Below are positions 21,736 to 34,900 of a stretch of DNA of 64,000 bases, piece after piece. Numbering within the stretch: position 1 is the stretch's first letter; each line of letters starts with the position of its first letter. The notes beneath the pieces were generated by a model that saw nothing but the letters and a program-made list of their open reading frames with translations, did no database searches and had not been told where the DNA came from. This DNA is from Paramecium sonneborni (taxonomy: Eukaryota; Ciliophora; Oligohymenophorea; Peniculida; Parameciidae). The stretch is from contig CAJJDN010000006.1 in assembly GCA_905182985.1 (NCBI GenBank), positions 893,169 to 957,168 of the forward strand, in the 5' to 3' direction. Made by a program: the position numbers and the translations under genes.

Positions 21736-24700
21736 ATGAACGAAAAGTAGAAATAAACACTTTTAAACTATTTTTGCTAATGTAGCAATGAAAAAATAAA
21801 TGTTATCTCTGAAATTAGGGATTTTAGATAAAATGATATGGTGAATGTTGTTGCAAGAGCCAATCTAGCATAATAGTTAATCTTATTTTAATAAAACATA
21901 GATGAAGCATATGAATTAATAAATGATTTAATTGGACTTGAATCATAAAATGTGAAATGTGTTATGCATACAGCAGCTAGAAATTTTTAAGTATTTGAAA
22001 TCTTGGGTATTCAAAAGTAATGTCAACTTTTAGTTGATATTGCAAATAATTATTAAATACCTGATTGTGCAGTACATTTATTATTTGCTTAACCATTTTA
22101 AGAATAAATGAAAGAAACAGCATAAATTAAAAATTAAAGAATTAGATATTTATGTAGATGTCATCTAACTTTTATATTGGAAAATCCTGATCCAGAAATT
22201 GAATAATTGAATGAAATTTTAAAATTTACCCGCTTTTTTATTATGGATTCAAAAATAATAATAAATGATGATACAAATTTCTTCTTGAGAGCTGAATTCA
22301 ATCGTCTTTAAAAATCAGAATTCCATGAAATAGGTTTCTCTTAATTTAATAAGAGAAATACATTAAATTTAATAAAAAAACAAGAATTTACAAATATTAA
22401 TCAAAAAATTATCGATCACTTTACTGTTGAAATAACAGTTTATAAATTGATTGCCTCTTCTAACTTTTAACTAAGTTTTATAAGTTCAATTTAAATAATT
22501 AGATTTAATATGTTATTACTGAGTTTATTATATAAATATAATTGTGAAATAGATTTGTCTTTTTAGCATAATGATATGGAGAATGATCCTTAACAGATTT
22601 TCCCTTATTTACTTTAAATTCTTACTTTATTAATTCAATTAAATTAGGAAAAAATAATTTTGAAAGTATTATCTTTAATTCACACTTTAAAATTTAGTAA
22701 AATAGAAGATATGCAGAAAGTTAACGATTCAGCTAATTTATTATTGAAATAATAGCCGAATCAATAAATAATTGATTCTTTATTACCAATATTTAAAAGA
22801 TATACTTTTGAAATTTATCATAAATTTGCTATTTTTAGTAATTAATAAATTGATCTTTCTACTTTTTCAAAGGAAAAGTCTGTACATAATTTAATAACTT
22901 CAATATTTATTAAATAAGACAAAGATTATCTTGCTGCCAATTTCGATAAATTATATATGAATTAATGTGTAATGGTAATTAATTTTTATTAATTTAGTTG
23001 ACTCTAATAATCCCAGAAGAGACATTTGTGAATTTCTTGAATTAGTATACTTATTGTAGTATAGATATGACTAAAAATTTCTACAAACAAAGATGACTGA
23101 ATACTTCTCTTATTCTCAAGAAGATTTAAATAGTACACTATTGATGATTTCTCAATAATTAGAAATAGATGTAAATATCAAATAACCTTAAAGTCTTTCA
23201 TTTGAATATATTTCTATTATATCTAAGCTTCTTCATTTAATTTTAGTTATTTGTTAGAATCCAAAAAATAAGAATCTTTATATGGAATATTTTTCTATGC
23301 AAATGTAATTTATTAATAATTTTGATAAGAAATTGCCTAAGGAATCAGATTATAAATATAATGGCAAACTTGTGAATAGTCCACTTTATAATGAAATAGT
23401 TGTTTTAAAAAAAGCAAAGACACTTTTATTAAACCTATCTATGATTGAAAGAGTATATAAACTACACAAGATTGATAATCGATAAATATTATTGTTAAAA
23501 TTATCAATTTTATCTTATCATGAAAGTGTTCCAGAATATTTACTTCTATAATTATCAAAATCTTAGTAACATTTTAAGGATTTAAAAAAATAATATCCAA
23601 AAGCATAAGAAATAAAAGAAATCAATTTTTATGCAAAAATAGAGAAATTAAAAAAGAATTTGGGTTCAGATATAAAAATAAAATCATAACTAAAGTATAA
23701 TTATTGGAATAATTAATGCCTTAACTCACTAGTTCTTTATTTGAATTTTAAGAAAAACCAAAATATTAAGATGAATTATTCTAATAATCAGATATTCATA
23801 TATTTAAGATAGAACATAAAGAATTTATATCGTTTTATTTAGGAAATGGTGAATTATGTACACCAGCGTTATTCATAAATTATAGAGCAGAGGCGATTTA
23901 TGTTTATTTATAAATATGTTACAAACTATTAAAATGTTTAAAATACTTAGGTTTTTATAAAACAATAAATACAATTTCAAATTAAATAATTTTATTTTCG
24001 TAAAGAGCTTTAGGAATTACAGTTTTAGTAAATATATATTCTCGAATACCTTGGTTGATTGATACCTAATAATGGTAATAGATAACTGATGGTATTTGTA
24101 ATGTTGTCAAATATTTAAATAAAAAGTAAGACTATGCATAAGTAACAAGTGAAAATGCTAGATAATCATTATATCGTCAAAGAAGAAGTTAATGGGCTAA
24201 ATTAAAAGAATCACATGCTAAATTAGTTTAATGTTTTGACGAGAACAATTTATTAAAAGGTAAATTTTATAGAGCTTTTTTTAATTTTACTTTAGAATAT
24301 TTATGTCTATTAAACCATTCAAATCCTTATTTGTATGACAAACTACTATTAAAATAAACAAGATCATTTGAGTTAAAAACCAACTGCATTGTCTTAAAAT
24401 AATTGTCTAAAAGTACAGATGCTAAATAATATTGTTTTTAAGTTGATGAAAATTGTAGACATGAATTAGTTTTTTGATTAAGTAATATTAGAATAAATAA
24501 TACCAGTTTTAGTATTAGGATTATGCGAATAACAAATTAGTTAAAATATCTGCAATTATGGATATTAGATGTTTATTTTAGTTTAAAATTAATTAGCATA
24601 AACACTTCATTCTAATATCGATTAATCAAAATTATATATGTATTTATATTTAAGACTAAAAGAATTTTTGACTTATTCTTAACCGTAATTCATTTCATAA

Positions 24701-25903
24701 ATATAATGTAAATGTCCATAATAAAAAAAATATGATAAAAATAAATTAGAATTTGATTTAATAGCAACTTTAGCCTCATTTTAAATGAATCAAAAAAGAA
24801 TACTTTTACAATAAGAAGATATATCTATAATGAAATGTGAAAATATAGGTAGAACTTCTGAATTAGCAAGTATATTTGATATTTCAATTAAAAGAGACAT
24901 TATTGTAATAAATTTCTTTGAATTCAATGGTGAAAAAATCATATTAATTTCTAAATATTGTCATCTTACATAATAATTTGTTAATAAATAGGTTAATTTA
25001 ATCAATAAATGTTTATAATTTAAAGATGCTTTAATGTATTACTTAAACCTAATTTAAGAAAATATTGATTGTTTAGATGAATCTTCTTGTGCTCCAGGAT
25101 AATGGTGGTCAAAAAGAGATTATTATGAATAATAATTACTTAAAAGATAATTAAGTATAGAATATGCTTTATAAGAACATATTGATTTTATTTATAAATC
25201 TGATAGTCCATTACTTATTTTAAGTCCTTAATTGCAATTACTTCCATGGGATCATATAAAAAATACAGTCTTTAATCGAGTATTATCTTTAGGACATATT
25301 TTAGATTTAAATAATCTATCAACAGATCCAAAATAAGATCTATTTTATGTTCTAAATCCAGGAAATGATTTACAAAAATCAGAAAAGAAAATTCTACCCT
25401 TATTAAAATACTATAATTTAAAAGGAATTGTAAGAGAAAAACTGAATAAAGAATTAATAGTTGAATGCTTATAAAAGAAAGATTATTATTTTTATATTGG
25501 ACATGGAGGAGGTGAATAATATATTAATGAAAAATAAGTTTTTTAAGCTTAAATCTCTTTAAGTGGTAGACCTTATTTATTAGGTTGTAATAGTGCTTAA
25601 ATGATTGATTTAGGAAAATTCAAAGGAACTAATTTATCTTTTTAAGAAATTTATTTAGATCACGTTGATTGGCATGGATTGGCTGTTTCATATTTATTAA
25701 GAGGTTGTCCATCTCTATTTGGATCTCTTTGGCCTATTACTGATAAAGATGCCGATCAATATGCTTTAGATTTCATTAATGAATATGGTAAAAATTAGGA
25801 TCTTAAACCTGAATTAATTATTATGTAAACAAAACCTAAATGTAATTTGAAAGTTTTAAATGGTGCTGCATTTGTACTTTATGGAATCCATGAGATGAAA
25901 TGA
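21736..25903 (+). CDS. ESP1: Separase (cohesin-cleaving cysteine protease)
   Basis: A protein of about 1,356 aa. The first 1,000 residues are helical and weakly conserved, as in all separases. The C-terminal protease domain is clear: the substrate-binding lead-in PQLQLLPWDHI, then YVLNPGNDL, the catalytic histidine in YIGHGGGEQY, and the catalytic cysteine in YLLGCNSAQ, followed by AVSYLLRGCPSLFGSLWPIT. This His-Cys dyad with its surroundings is diagnostic of clan CD separase, which cuts the cohesin kleisin at anaphase. Introns read: 22967-22997 (31 nt), 23694-23731 (38 nt), and one near 24430-24466 whose borders are uncertain (25 or 28 nt both keep frame). Total length is consistent with a single frame. 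Confidence 0.88.
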
Positions 25904-26395
25904 ACTGATTTTATAATTAATTTTTTAAATATTATTCAACATTTTTTCTGCATTTTATTGAGATTTAAAGCAAATATAACTTAAAGAAAATTCAAGATTC
26001 ATAAAATATATAAAAAATAACTTTAATTTTTAAAGTAAATCAAGCAATTTTATATTTTATAAAAATATTATACTTTTTATTAAACAATATTTATGACATT
26101 TATAGTTTACTGAATTTTATCAACAAAATCTTGCTCTGAAAAAATAATTTTTTCACTCTTAATTAATCAAAGTAATTTAAATTGGGTATTAATTTTTACT
26201 AATATTTATAAATCAACTAAATATATAACTTTTATATTTTAAGCAAATATAAAGATTGAAAAAAATTAAGAAAAATAATTTTTCAATTTTTTAACTACTA
26301 TAGAATATACAAATTAGAGAATTAGAAAATGAAAAGCTTTTTTTTCAAATTTCTAAAATTTAAAAGCATATTTCTATAAGTACATTTATAATATT
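25904..26395. other. Convergent intergenic spacer, AT-rich
   Basis: About 490 bp between the separase stop and a convergent minus-strand stop, long for this genome. It consists of A/T-rich low-complexity sequence with several short T and A runs. No coding frame or structured RNA gene is supported. Confidence 0.5.
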
Positions 26396-27521
26396 TCAAA
26401 TAAGATAATTTGTATTAAAATCTTTCTCTCTTTTTGATAATTCTAATTCAGTATATATTTTAGTTTTATATAATTTAGTTTTCTTCTTTTCTTATGATTA
26501 TTAGATTTGAGGATATAATTCTAATTCTTTTTCTAGCCTTGAGGAATTTTCTAATTAGTTCTTAGTAGTAATTAGTGATTTTTATTAGTTCATTGAAAAA
26601 TTGGATTAGAGAATAAAAGATGAACAAGCTTCACTAACCCTATGATTATTTTAATCACATAAAATAGTTCTCGAATTAATATCTGTATTCAAAGATTTTA
26701 TCAACATTGTTTATAACTTGTCTGTTTATAAAGAGAGATCTAAAGTTTAATATAAAGACTTGGATAAAGACCTACTCTATTTTTCATCATTAATATCATT
26801 TTAAATAGTTAATCTTCCTCTATCAGTTCCAAGAGTAACTTTAAGATTTTCTGTTTAGTTGCTTTATTCATTTTATAATTTCTATTGATCTAAATTTATA
26901 ATAAATTGATTAATAAATTTTATTGGAGGGGAATGAATTTATCTGTGATTGATGTACTTGCATACAAACCTCTCTTGTTTTTGTTTAGATTAAGATTTAT
27001 TTCTATTTACAGAGGAACTACCTTTTCTGTAAACAAATGATTGAATAGTGCTTTTTTCATAATTCTATATAACATCTTATATGTTGCCACTTAAGTGATA
27101 AGGATTATCTTAGAATAGGAATTCACTATTTTTAACTTTTAATTATTTGCCATTCATTATAGACCCTGATTTAAGTTTAGGACTTGAAGTTTAAACTTTT
27201 TCAACTGAAATGGTAGATTATTATTGTAACGTAGCCATTCGGCTTTCATTTAGTTTTTTATTATTCAACTTTTAATTTGGAAATTAACAATAACCATAGA
27301 ATTTGTTTTGATGAGGAGCGTAACTTAAATTATCTCTACATGATTTACTACTCTTTCTTGCAGTTCCTTTGTGAATATCAGTAAGATTTAATTGAAAACT
27401 TGATTATTCATTGGCAACCACCTTATAAGTTGATTATTTTGTTGAATCAATTACTTATGATATTCCATAATTCAAAGTATGACTAGAATAATAAATAAAT
27501 TTACTTATTATTTTTACTCAT
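26396..27521 (-). CDS. Hypothetical Ser/Asn/Gln-rich protein
   Basis: A 367-aa product with a 22-nt intron at 27483-27504 right after the fourth codon. Without splicing of that intron, translation would hit TGA within 25 codons. The chain is polar and low in hydrophobic residues, with many Ser, Asn, Lys and Gln; it is probably disordered, with a short helical stretch near the C terminus (ELELSKREKDF). Serines followed by prolines and basic clusters suggest phosphorylation. No domain is recognised. It is divergent from the gene at 27572, with 50 bp between the two ATGs. Confidence 0.6.
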
Positions 27522-27571
27522 TTTATTAATATTTATTGTTATTATTTAATTTGATATTCTAGTCTTTTCTT

Positions 27572-28454
27572 ATGCTAAGAATATCAAAAAGATTTTATAA
27601 TAGATCTTAATTAGTCAATTAAGAATATTTTCTTTTTCAATTAAATACTAAATATAATAATGAAAAAATAAACTTCTTAAAGAAATAAGAAGACTTTATA
27701 AATTCATACAACATCGGAGAAATTGGAATCACCACATAACAAAGAATTCGAGAGCGAAAACTTAATTATCAATTATTTGATATTAAACAAAACTTAATTG
27801 TAAATTTTGAAGACTAATTGAATACTTAATTTTTTAATAAAAAATATAATTTCTTCATTAAAATAGAAATTATCTTCATTAAAAAATAATCTTTGAAATA
27901 TATCAAATAAATTATTAAAAAAAGGAAGATGTATTTATGCATATTAATTTAGATAGAATAATTAAAAGAAAAATCAATAAAATACTCAATAAAAAAAGTA
28001 ATAACTCTTTATTATGAATGAATAGAAACTAATAAACTAAAAGAAAAAGAACTTCAATTATGTTATAAATCAATTAATTTAGAGATATAATTCTACAAGT
28101 TACCATGTATTTGACTTAAATCTTGTTGGATTTGTAAGATAAAATCTTTTCAACAAAGTTTATTTAGAAATAGCTCATAAACCAAAAAGTACTTGAGATA
28201 AAACTCAAAATAAAAAAGTAATTAATAAAACTAGATTACTTAAGAAAGATAATGTGATTGAGGTATGCCTATTTTGAGAAAAGTAATCCATTTCTGGAAT
28301 TTAATAAGATTATATTATATTATAAGGATAAGACCTTAAAGAATAAAATCATAGAAAAATTGAAAACTTATTAAAATAGATTATTCTATAGATTATGTAT
28401 AAATTAAATGAATTTATATTGTTTAAATAAAATATAAATAATTAACGAATTTGA
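27572..28454 (+). CDS. Hypothetical basic protein, gene model uncertain
   Basis: A frame begins with ATG 27572 (MLRISKRFYNRSQLVNQ, a basic start that could target mitochondria) and runs open for 140 codons before a 28-nt intron at 27998-28025. A well-formed segment follows (YHVFDLNLVGFVRQNLF). Beyond that, two further introns (28189-28218 and 28263-28283) have to be assumed, and other frames are also open, so the last third is doubtful. In this model the stop TGA (28452-28454) directly abuts the ATG of the next frame, which is in the same phase. No family recognised. Total exon length is a multiple of three (267 aa). Confidence 0.45.
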
Positions 28455-28859
28455 ATGTACCAGCAACACACAGGGACATAATAAAATGAATAATATATGA
28501 TTTAAAAGCTACAATAAATGGAAAAGCATATCTACTAGTTAGAATCATAACTTGGATTAGCTAACCAAGAGATCTTAAATCTTAAATAATAAAAGTCATA
28601 ATTATGCTAGTAACTGAATGATATTCAAATAAATTCTGTAGGTTAAGAGTTTACTGAGGCTATAGTAATTATTTAATATAAAAATAAGAGTAAATCATCA
28701 GTTGATAGAGTATTATAAAGAAAAGAGAAGAGTGTTAATAAAGTAAAAAAGTAACCTGGAACATTAAAGTTAGATCTTTTAAATTAAATATTTACAGAAT
28801 ATCCAAATTTAGTCAGACCTATCATACATATAAAGTTAACAGAGGAGGATTTTAATTGA
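28455..28859 (+). CDS. Hypothetical coiled-coil protein, possibly the 3' part of the preceding gene
   Basis: A 134-aa frame, MYQQHTGTQQNEQY onward, with a strong coiled coil (KLQQMEKHIYQLESQLGLA) and a C-terminal globular-looking part with LLNQIFTEYPNLV. It is single-exon and ends at TGA 28859. Because it follows an in-phase TGA with no spacing at all, it may be translated as a C-terminal extension of the upstream product, or the two may be pieces of one decaying gene. As an independent gene it would have no room for a promoter outside the upstream reading frame. No family recognised. Confidence 0.5.
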
Positions 28860-28979
28860 AAACTTTACTAAATTAATATTATAATATATGATAAACATAA
28901 ATAAAATGATAATATAATATAATAAAAAAAGGAAATAAGGGTGTATGTTTAGAATTTTTGAATGATAAATGAATCACTA

Positions 28980-30171
28980 TCAGATTTCTTCTCCAGCTGA
29001 TTATCTTAAGGCTAATTATTCTCTTAAGGTTCTTAATTCCTTGTTGACTAATCCGATGGTTTATGAAACAACATCTCTGTCAGAGGTTCTGGCAGCTCTG
29101 GCATCTTAGTAATCTTAAACAGCTTCTTCACATTAGGTGAATCTATCGGTTCTGTCAGCAGTAACGTTTTCAATTCTTTAGTTGGTGGTGTCAAGTGAGG
29201 CTTCAACTTAAGCAATGACATCATTCAAAGCAGCCAAATCTGATTAAGCGTTAGCAAGAGCAGTTCCGGCAACAGTGAGAGCAATGACAACAAAGTTTCT
29301 TGATTTCTTGTAAGCTTCAACTCTCTTATCTTCAGCGAATCTCAATAAGGATAATGAATCAGCAATCTTGGCTAATAATTCATCAGCTAAATCGATGATC
29401 TTTGAGACGGCTCCAGCATCAGCTAATTATTCAACCTTTGAGGCAATTGTGGCGAAAGCTTTGAATAATTTGCTGTATCCCTTTCTGTGTTAGAATTTGG
29501 CAGCCTTCTTAGCAGATTATGTGAAGTGCTTTTAGATCATACTAGCAACTTCCTTGGTGAATTTGTGAGCTGGTTATCTGGTTGCTTTTCCTTTTTAGAT
29601 GAAAGATTCGTGTTCAATGTTATCAGCGAAGAGTCTTCTTGCTTCAGCAATGATAGCTGTAGCTTCTTAGTGTTCTAAGACTTTCTCTTCAAAGTCAGCA
29701 TTTTCTTCAGCTCTTTAAGCATCGAGCTCATCCAAATCCTTTTAGTATCCCTTGACTTCAGCTTATTTTTAGGCAACTAATCCTTATAAGATTCCTCTTT
29801 ATGGGTATAATTATCCTTCTAATCTAGCTTCTAATTCAATCTTCTTTCTGTTGGATTCAGCCAAATCTTTATCGAAAGCGGAGATGTCCTAGAAAAGTAT
29901 TAGAAGAATATCTTACAACTGTGCATGCATCTTAGTATTCGTGGTTTCTGGCATCATCTTCCTTTTATTCAGCAACATATCTGTCTTCCAAATCTGTCAA
30001 GGTTTAGAGTAATCTGTCCAATGGATCTCCTGTTTAGAGTTCGAGCCAGATGGTATCGAACAATGTTCTTCCGAATGGTGATTAATCAATCTTCTTGATT
30101 GTGGCAATGACATCAGCTTATGTTGATGAGGCTAACACAATGAGTGCTAAGGCAAGGATTATTGTCTTCAT
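28980..30171 (-). CDS. Trichocyst matrix protein (TMP family)
   Basis: A 387-aa precursor with a single 28-nt intron at 29889-29916. The signal peptide MKTIILALALIVLASSTQA is followed by ADVIATIKKIDQSPFGRTLF and long Ala/Glu/Gln-rich helical segments with ordered cysteines, ending in a repeated coiled-coil half (ALNDVIAQVEASLDTTNQRI). Paramecium TMPs are made as roughly 40-45 kDa precursors, cut into small acidic four-helix-bundle polypeptides, and packed as the crystalline core of the exocytic trichocyst; length and features match. Codon use is visibly more GC-rich than in the neighbours, typical of strong expression. A two-fold internal repeat of the coiled-coil region is expected for the family. 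Confidence 0.92.
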
Positions 30172-30579
30172 TTATAATAATATTGAAAAACAAAAAAAGT
30201 TAGTCGTTTTTATTCCTCAATAAATGACGTCTTATTTTTTTTTATTTAAAAACATTTGACTAATTTTATTATTTTATATTATTTTCATGAATCTCTTACT
30301 TATTAAGTCAAACTCAATTTCCTTTATTAATCTCATCTTCTTATTCTAATTTTATATAATTTATAAACAATTCAAATCATCATTCATCTCATGTAAATCA
30401 ATTAACTATAACTTTCTTTAAGAATTCTTCTTTCATTTAAAATTGAAACTTATTAACTTAAATAAAAATATAATATTAATTAGATTCACAAATTTATTTG
30501 GTTTCATATATTGTGATTGAGTGAAAATAAATAAAAATTAAAAATGTAAAAATAGAATAAAAGAGATGGATTTTAATAA

Positions 30580-31647
30580 TCAAAATAATTGAGATTCATT
30601 AGAATTCAAAACATTAAAAAAATCATTTGGAAATCTATTTTTTGGTACTATAGGTTTATTTTATTATATTTTGTTAGTGATTTTTGAATATTATATTTTA
30701 CTTTATTCATTAAATTTTTTTTTTAATTCCCCAGTTGATAGAAAGAGTAAATCTAATATTTTTTCTTTAGTTTATTGACTAATTTAATTTGAATGGTTAG
30801 TATTTTTTTGTGTATTTTTAAAATTATTACCATTATCATCCTCTTTAAAAAACATAGAAAATTCATCATCACATGGCATATCAATATGATGTTTTGTAGG
30901 AAATCTTTAAGATTCATTAATACATTAATGTCCAAATTATCTTTTGAGACTTGTAGAGTTTCTATTTTCACAATCACTACGAATTCTATAGGGATCATCT
31001 GGTTCAGTCTTCAAAATTGATTATTTTTCCTTTGAGTAACCTCTTTGTAATTAATATAATATTTCTCTTGAATCATCAAAATCTCTTTTTGGTAAATGCA
31101 CTATTGGAGAATGAATAATTTCACTAGGTTCAGTTTAAGTTTTTTGAATTGGAATATAATTAGAATTATTTCTTGCTTTTGCTGAATCATTTCTCAATCT
31201 AATATTACTATGTTAACTGAAGCGTATAGTTTTTTTTGGTTAATTACCAAGTTCACTTATGTTAGGTTCATCAGATTTAAATCTTCTTGGGGTAGACTAT
31301 CTCATTTGAATATTAAGATTTTCAAAGCTTTTAATTTTAGAGAAAGATTAATCACTTTATTATTACAATTAAGGAGAAGGTATGGAAGGTAAGTCAACTT
31401 TATTACTTTTTAGAATTCTCAATCTATATCATTATTATTATTTATACTAATTGTTTATCCTTTTTAGTTTAGGAGAATTAATAGCTTAGGTTATTATTGG
31501 AGCAGGTTTTTTTTTGATATTTGATAATCGATTTTGACTTTTTGATTTTGATTCTTCACTTTATTATTGACTAAAGCTTTGTTTTATTGATTGATTTCTA
31601 TAGGACAAATGATTTACAGGTTTAATGAAGTAGAGCTATTACCTCAT
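30580..31647 (-). CDS. Hypothetical Ser/Asn-rich disordered protein
   Basis: A 347-aa product with a 24-nt intron at 31424-31447 that contains an in-frame TGA if retained. The chain is strongly polar, with SKSKSQNR and other basic Ser-rich clusters, PRRFKSDEPN, and KRDFDDSREIL; no hydrophobic core or domain is visible. Proline-directed serines and Arg-Ser clusters suggest a phosphoregulated, possibly cytoskeletal or nuclear factor, which is speculation. It lies about 290 bp from the large minus-strand gene upstream and convergent regions follow its stop. Confidence 0.62.
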
Positions 31648-31936
31648 TGATGAATATAATTTTATGATTGTTAACAATATAAATGTATTTAAATAATAGG
31701 TTTCATTATTTAATTCTTCATATATAATAAAAATAAATATTCTATCTTTGATCTCTTATATCCCTAAGATCTTTAAAAAAGATAGAAGTTTAAAGAGTAA
31801 ATTAATCAAACTTTTTTATTAATAAAATAGGATTTAAAAGATAAATTATACTATTATCTACGAATTAATGTATTTATTTATATATAAATTAAGTAGATAA
31901 TAAATAGCACAATTATGATTGATAAATACAATAAAT
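31648..31936. other. Intergenic spacer with a 10-bp inverted repeat
   Basis: About 290 bp of AT-rich DNA between two minus-strand genes. It contains the perfect arms TATTATCTAC (31852-31861) and GTAGATAATA (31893-31902) with a 31-nt loop, just downstream of the exportin-like stop. It may be a 3'-end RNA structure of that gene. Confidence 0.4.
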
Positions 31937-34900
31937 TCATATTTCTTCTTATGAACAAATATATTCTAATGCTTATTTTATTTATTTAGTAAATAACTCT
32001 TTTGTAGTACTATTCAAATAGTTGTTCAAAACTAATTAAAGTTATTTAATATACCTTAATATCCTAATGAAATTAACTCTAGAGTTTACATTGGCAATAC
32101 AAGAGTATTTTTATATTCTTAAACTAATTGAACCAGTAATTATTAATACTAAATTAAGTTAAATATATACCTCAATTGGATTAAATAAAGAAATTGCAAA
32201 TATAATTTCGCTATTGGGAGTTGAAAATTTTAAAATTTTAGGAAATGCAACAATAATTGTAAAGGCTAATGAAAAAATGGAATTTAAAACAGTTTTGCCG
32301 ATAGTGTAAACTTCTAATGTTTTTTTCTTTATCATTTCTATATCAACTTATTCACCAATAACTCCTTCTTATATTAAAAATTGCATCACATTGCATAGTA
32401 TGCTAGCAATTTATGATAATTAAAATGCTTCTTCATTAATTTATTCTTCACCTTTAAGTTATTTAAAATTTAATATTTCTTTTAATGTACTTTCTGATAT
32501 AATTAACAATTCTAAATAAACATCTGAACCACATCGATAAGCTAATGTTTCACTGTGTTCTGAACAGATTCCTTCCAAACATTCAAACAAATACTTTTTA
32601 TATTTTATCAAATTAAGAAATAAAGGTTTAAAGACAGTTATAAGTTATAATTATTTTTTGAACAAGCTTAAATATGATGAATCTTAGTAGATTACAAAAA
32701 ATCCTTAATTAATTTGTTTAGAATTCGAAATCTATCCCATAACTTTTAACAATTTTGCAGCTGTCTTCAATATACCATCCTTCACTTACTCACCTTATTG
32801 TAAACTAGTTTAAACTGATAATAATAAATAATCAATAGAAGTAATAAAAAAGGTTGTAGCTTTACCATAAATTTAATAAAGTAGAATTTATATATTTTCA
32901 CTTGATAATCGTGTATTTCTAAAATTAATTAAAATTATTATCTTACTTATTTTTAAATATTGAACATAATAGTGCAGTTAATCCTAAAGATGAATCATAA
33001 TCTTTTACAAATATTTGAGTGTTGTCAGTTGACAAAAGAGATGATAAATCAGAAAAACTATTTTTATAATTTTTTATTATTACACAATTCTTAAGAATAC
33101 TCTATATATATTATCTACTTCTAATTCATCTACTACTCCAATCATATCCCACAAATATTTTAGCATATTTATTTTATTAGTTTCATTTGTTAGAGATTTT
33201 TTTATTTAGTTATAAATTTCAACTAATGCTGGAACATAATCATCAAATAAATCATCAACCCAAACTAAAGAAACTAATTTGTAAACTTATTTTCTTTTTT
33301 TTATATATTAAACTTCATTAAAACATGTTAAATCCATCTATAAGAAAAATTGTTTTAACATACTACTTATAGAACTCTATCTAAAAAATCTTCTATCAAG
33401 TTATCTCTTTAATCTAAAATAGAAATAAAAAAATACTTTTCATATGTGTATTACAAAATTATAAAACTATATTCCACTAAGTCAGGATCGTGAAAAGTAA
33501 ATATTTAAAAACTTAAATTTATTTCAAATATATTAATTACCATTTCTCTAAACAATTCTCTATAACTATTAAATAATTTGATTATATTTAATTATCTTTT
33601 CCCAAACTCATTGATCTATTATTAATCTAAATAATTACAATTACGATTAAGATATGACTATTTTTTATGTCTCTTCATAATATAGATTCTCTATAGTTTA
33701 AGATATATATGTGTGAATAAATATGAGAATACTAGTGTGATAAAGTTTGCAAACATAATTCTATTTTCATATTAGATTATTTTTACATCTGCTGGAATGT
33801 TAATTTTATTTGTAAATGCAATCAAGTTAAGAACTCCTTATAATAACATACAAGCTTAAGGGTGACCTTCTTATTTGTTTAAGTGAAATTATGATTCTCC
33901 ACTTAGTAATTCTAATTAGGCTGGACTTAAAACAAGAGCAGAAATTAAACATAATAAAGCACTAAATTTTTCTATAATTTGATTAATTATTTACATAATG
34001 TAATTAATTGTTCTTATGGTTATAATGTTTATACTTGCTAATATAATTTATTATTTTATACATAAATGGGTAAATTTTTTAATAATTCGGAAATCAGATT
34101 TATACATTCAACTGTATTTTGTTGATAAACTTAAATACACAAATGAAAGCTTTTGTCTAAGTACTTTTTTATTTTTTTAATAGGATAATTGGATGGTATT
34201 TCAGAAAATGGATTTCCATTATAAAATGCATGGATTAATAACTTAAAACTCATATTGACAGAATTTTAAAGTAGTTCAAATTATTGTAAATATTGAGAAC
34301 TATATATATTAATTTAGAATAAAAATTGATGCCAAACTTCCTATAGTTTAATGAAAACGCTATTTGAAGATAGTTTTATTCCTTAATTATTGAGAATTCT
34401 TTGATTTATTTAATTTAATTATTTTACACATTAATCAAACAAATCCTAAAATTTTCTTAGTTTTTTTAAAGTAAAATTTGACTAATAAATAACTTATACA
34501 AACATACAACTAATCTTATAGCAAAAGAACAAACTTCATTAAAAAAATCAATGTTGTTTAAATATAATTCATAATTACTTAACAGGAAAAGTAAACCTTC
34601 CCAAAGAGTTCGTCTAACAATTTTTTTAAAATTATGCTTTGAAATAAATAATGATAATCTTGCAGATGAAATTCTCTATATTATACTAAGTATTTTAATT
34701 GATATGGTTTAATCTATAGAATAAAATTCAATAATTGCTCTAAAATACTCTTGATTCAATTTTTCATCATTAATTATTTTAAAATAAGAATCAGGAAACT
34801 ATAATTTTATTATTTTATACACTGATTATGAAATTTTCTTTAGTATCATGATCAACATCAATTTCATAGAAACTTAGATTGAAATTAAATGTTAAGAATG

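Noticed and set aside
30753..31392. Several 60-80 residue frames on both strands
   Set aside because: All lie inside the spliced minus-strand gene 30580-31647 and are shadows in other frames.
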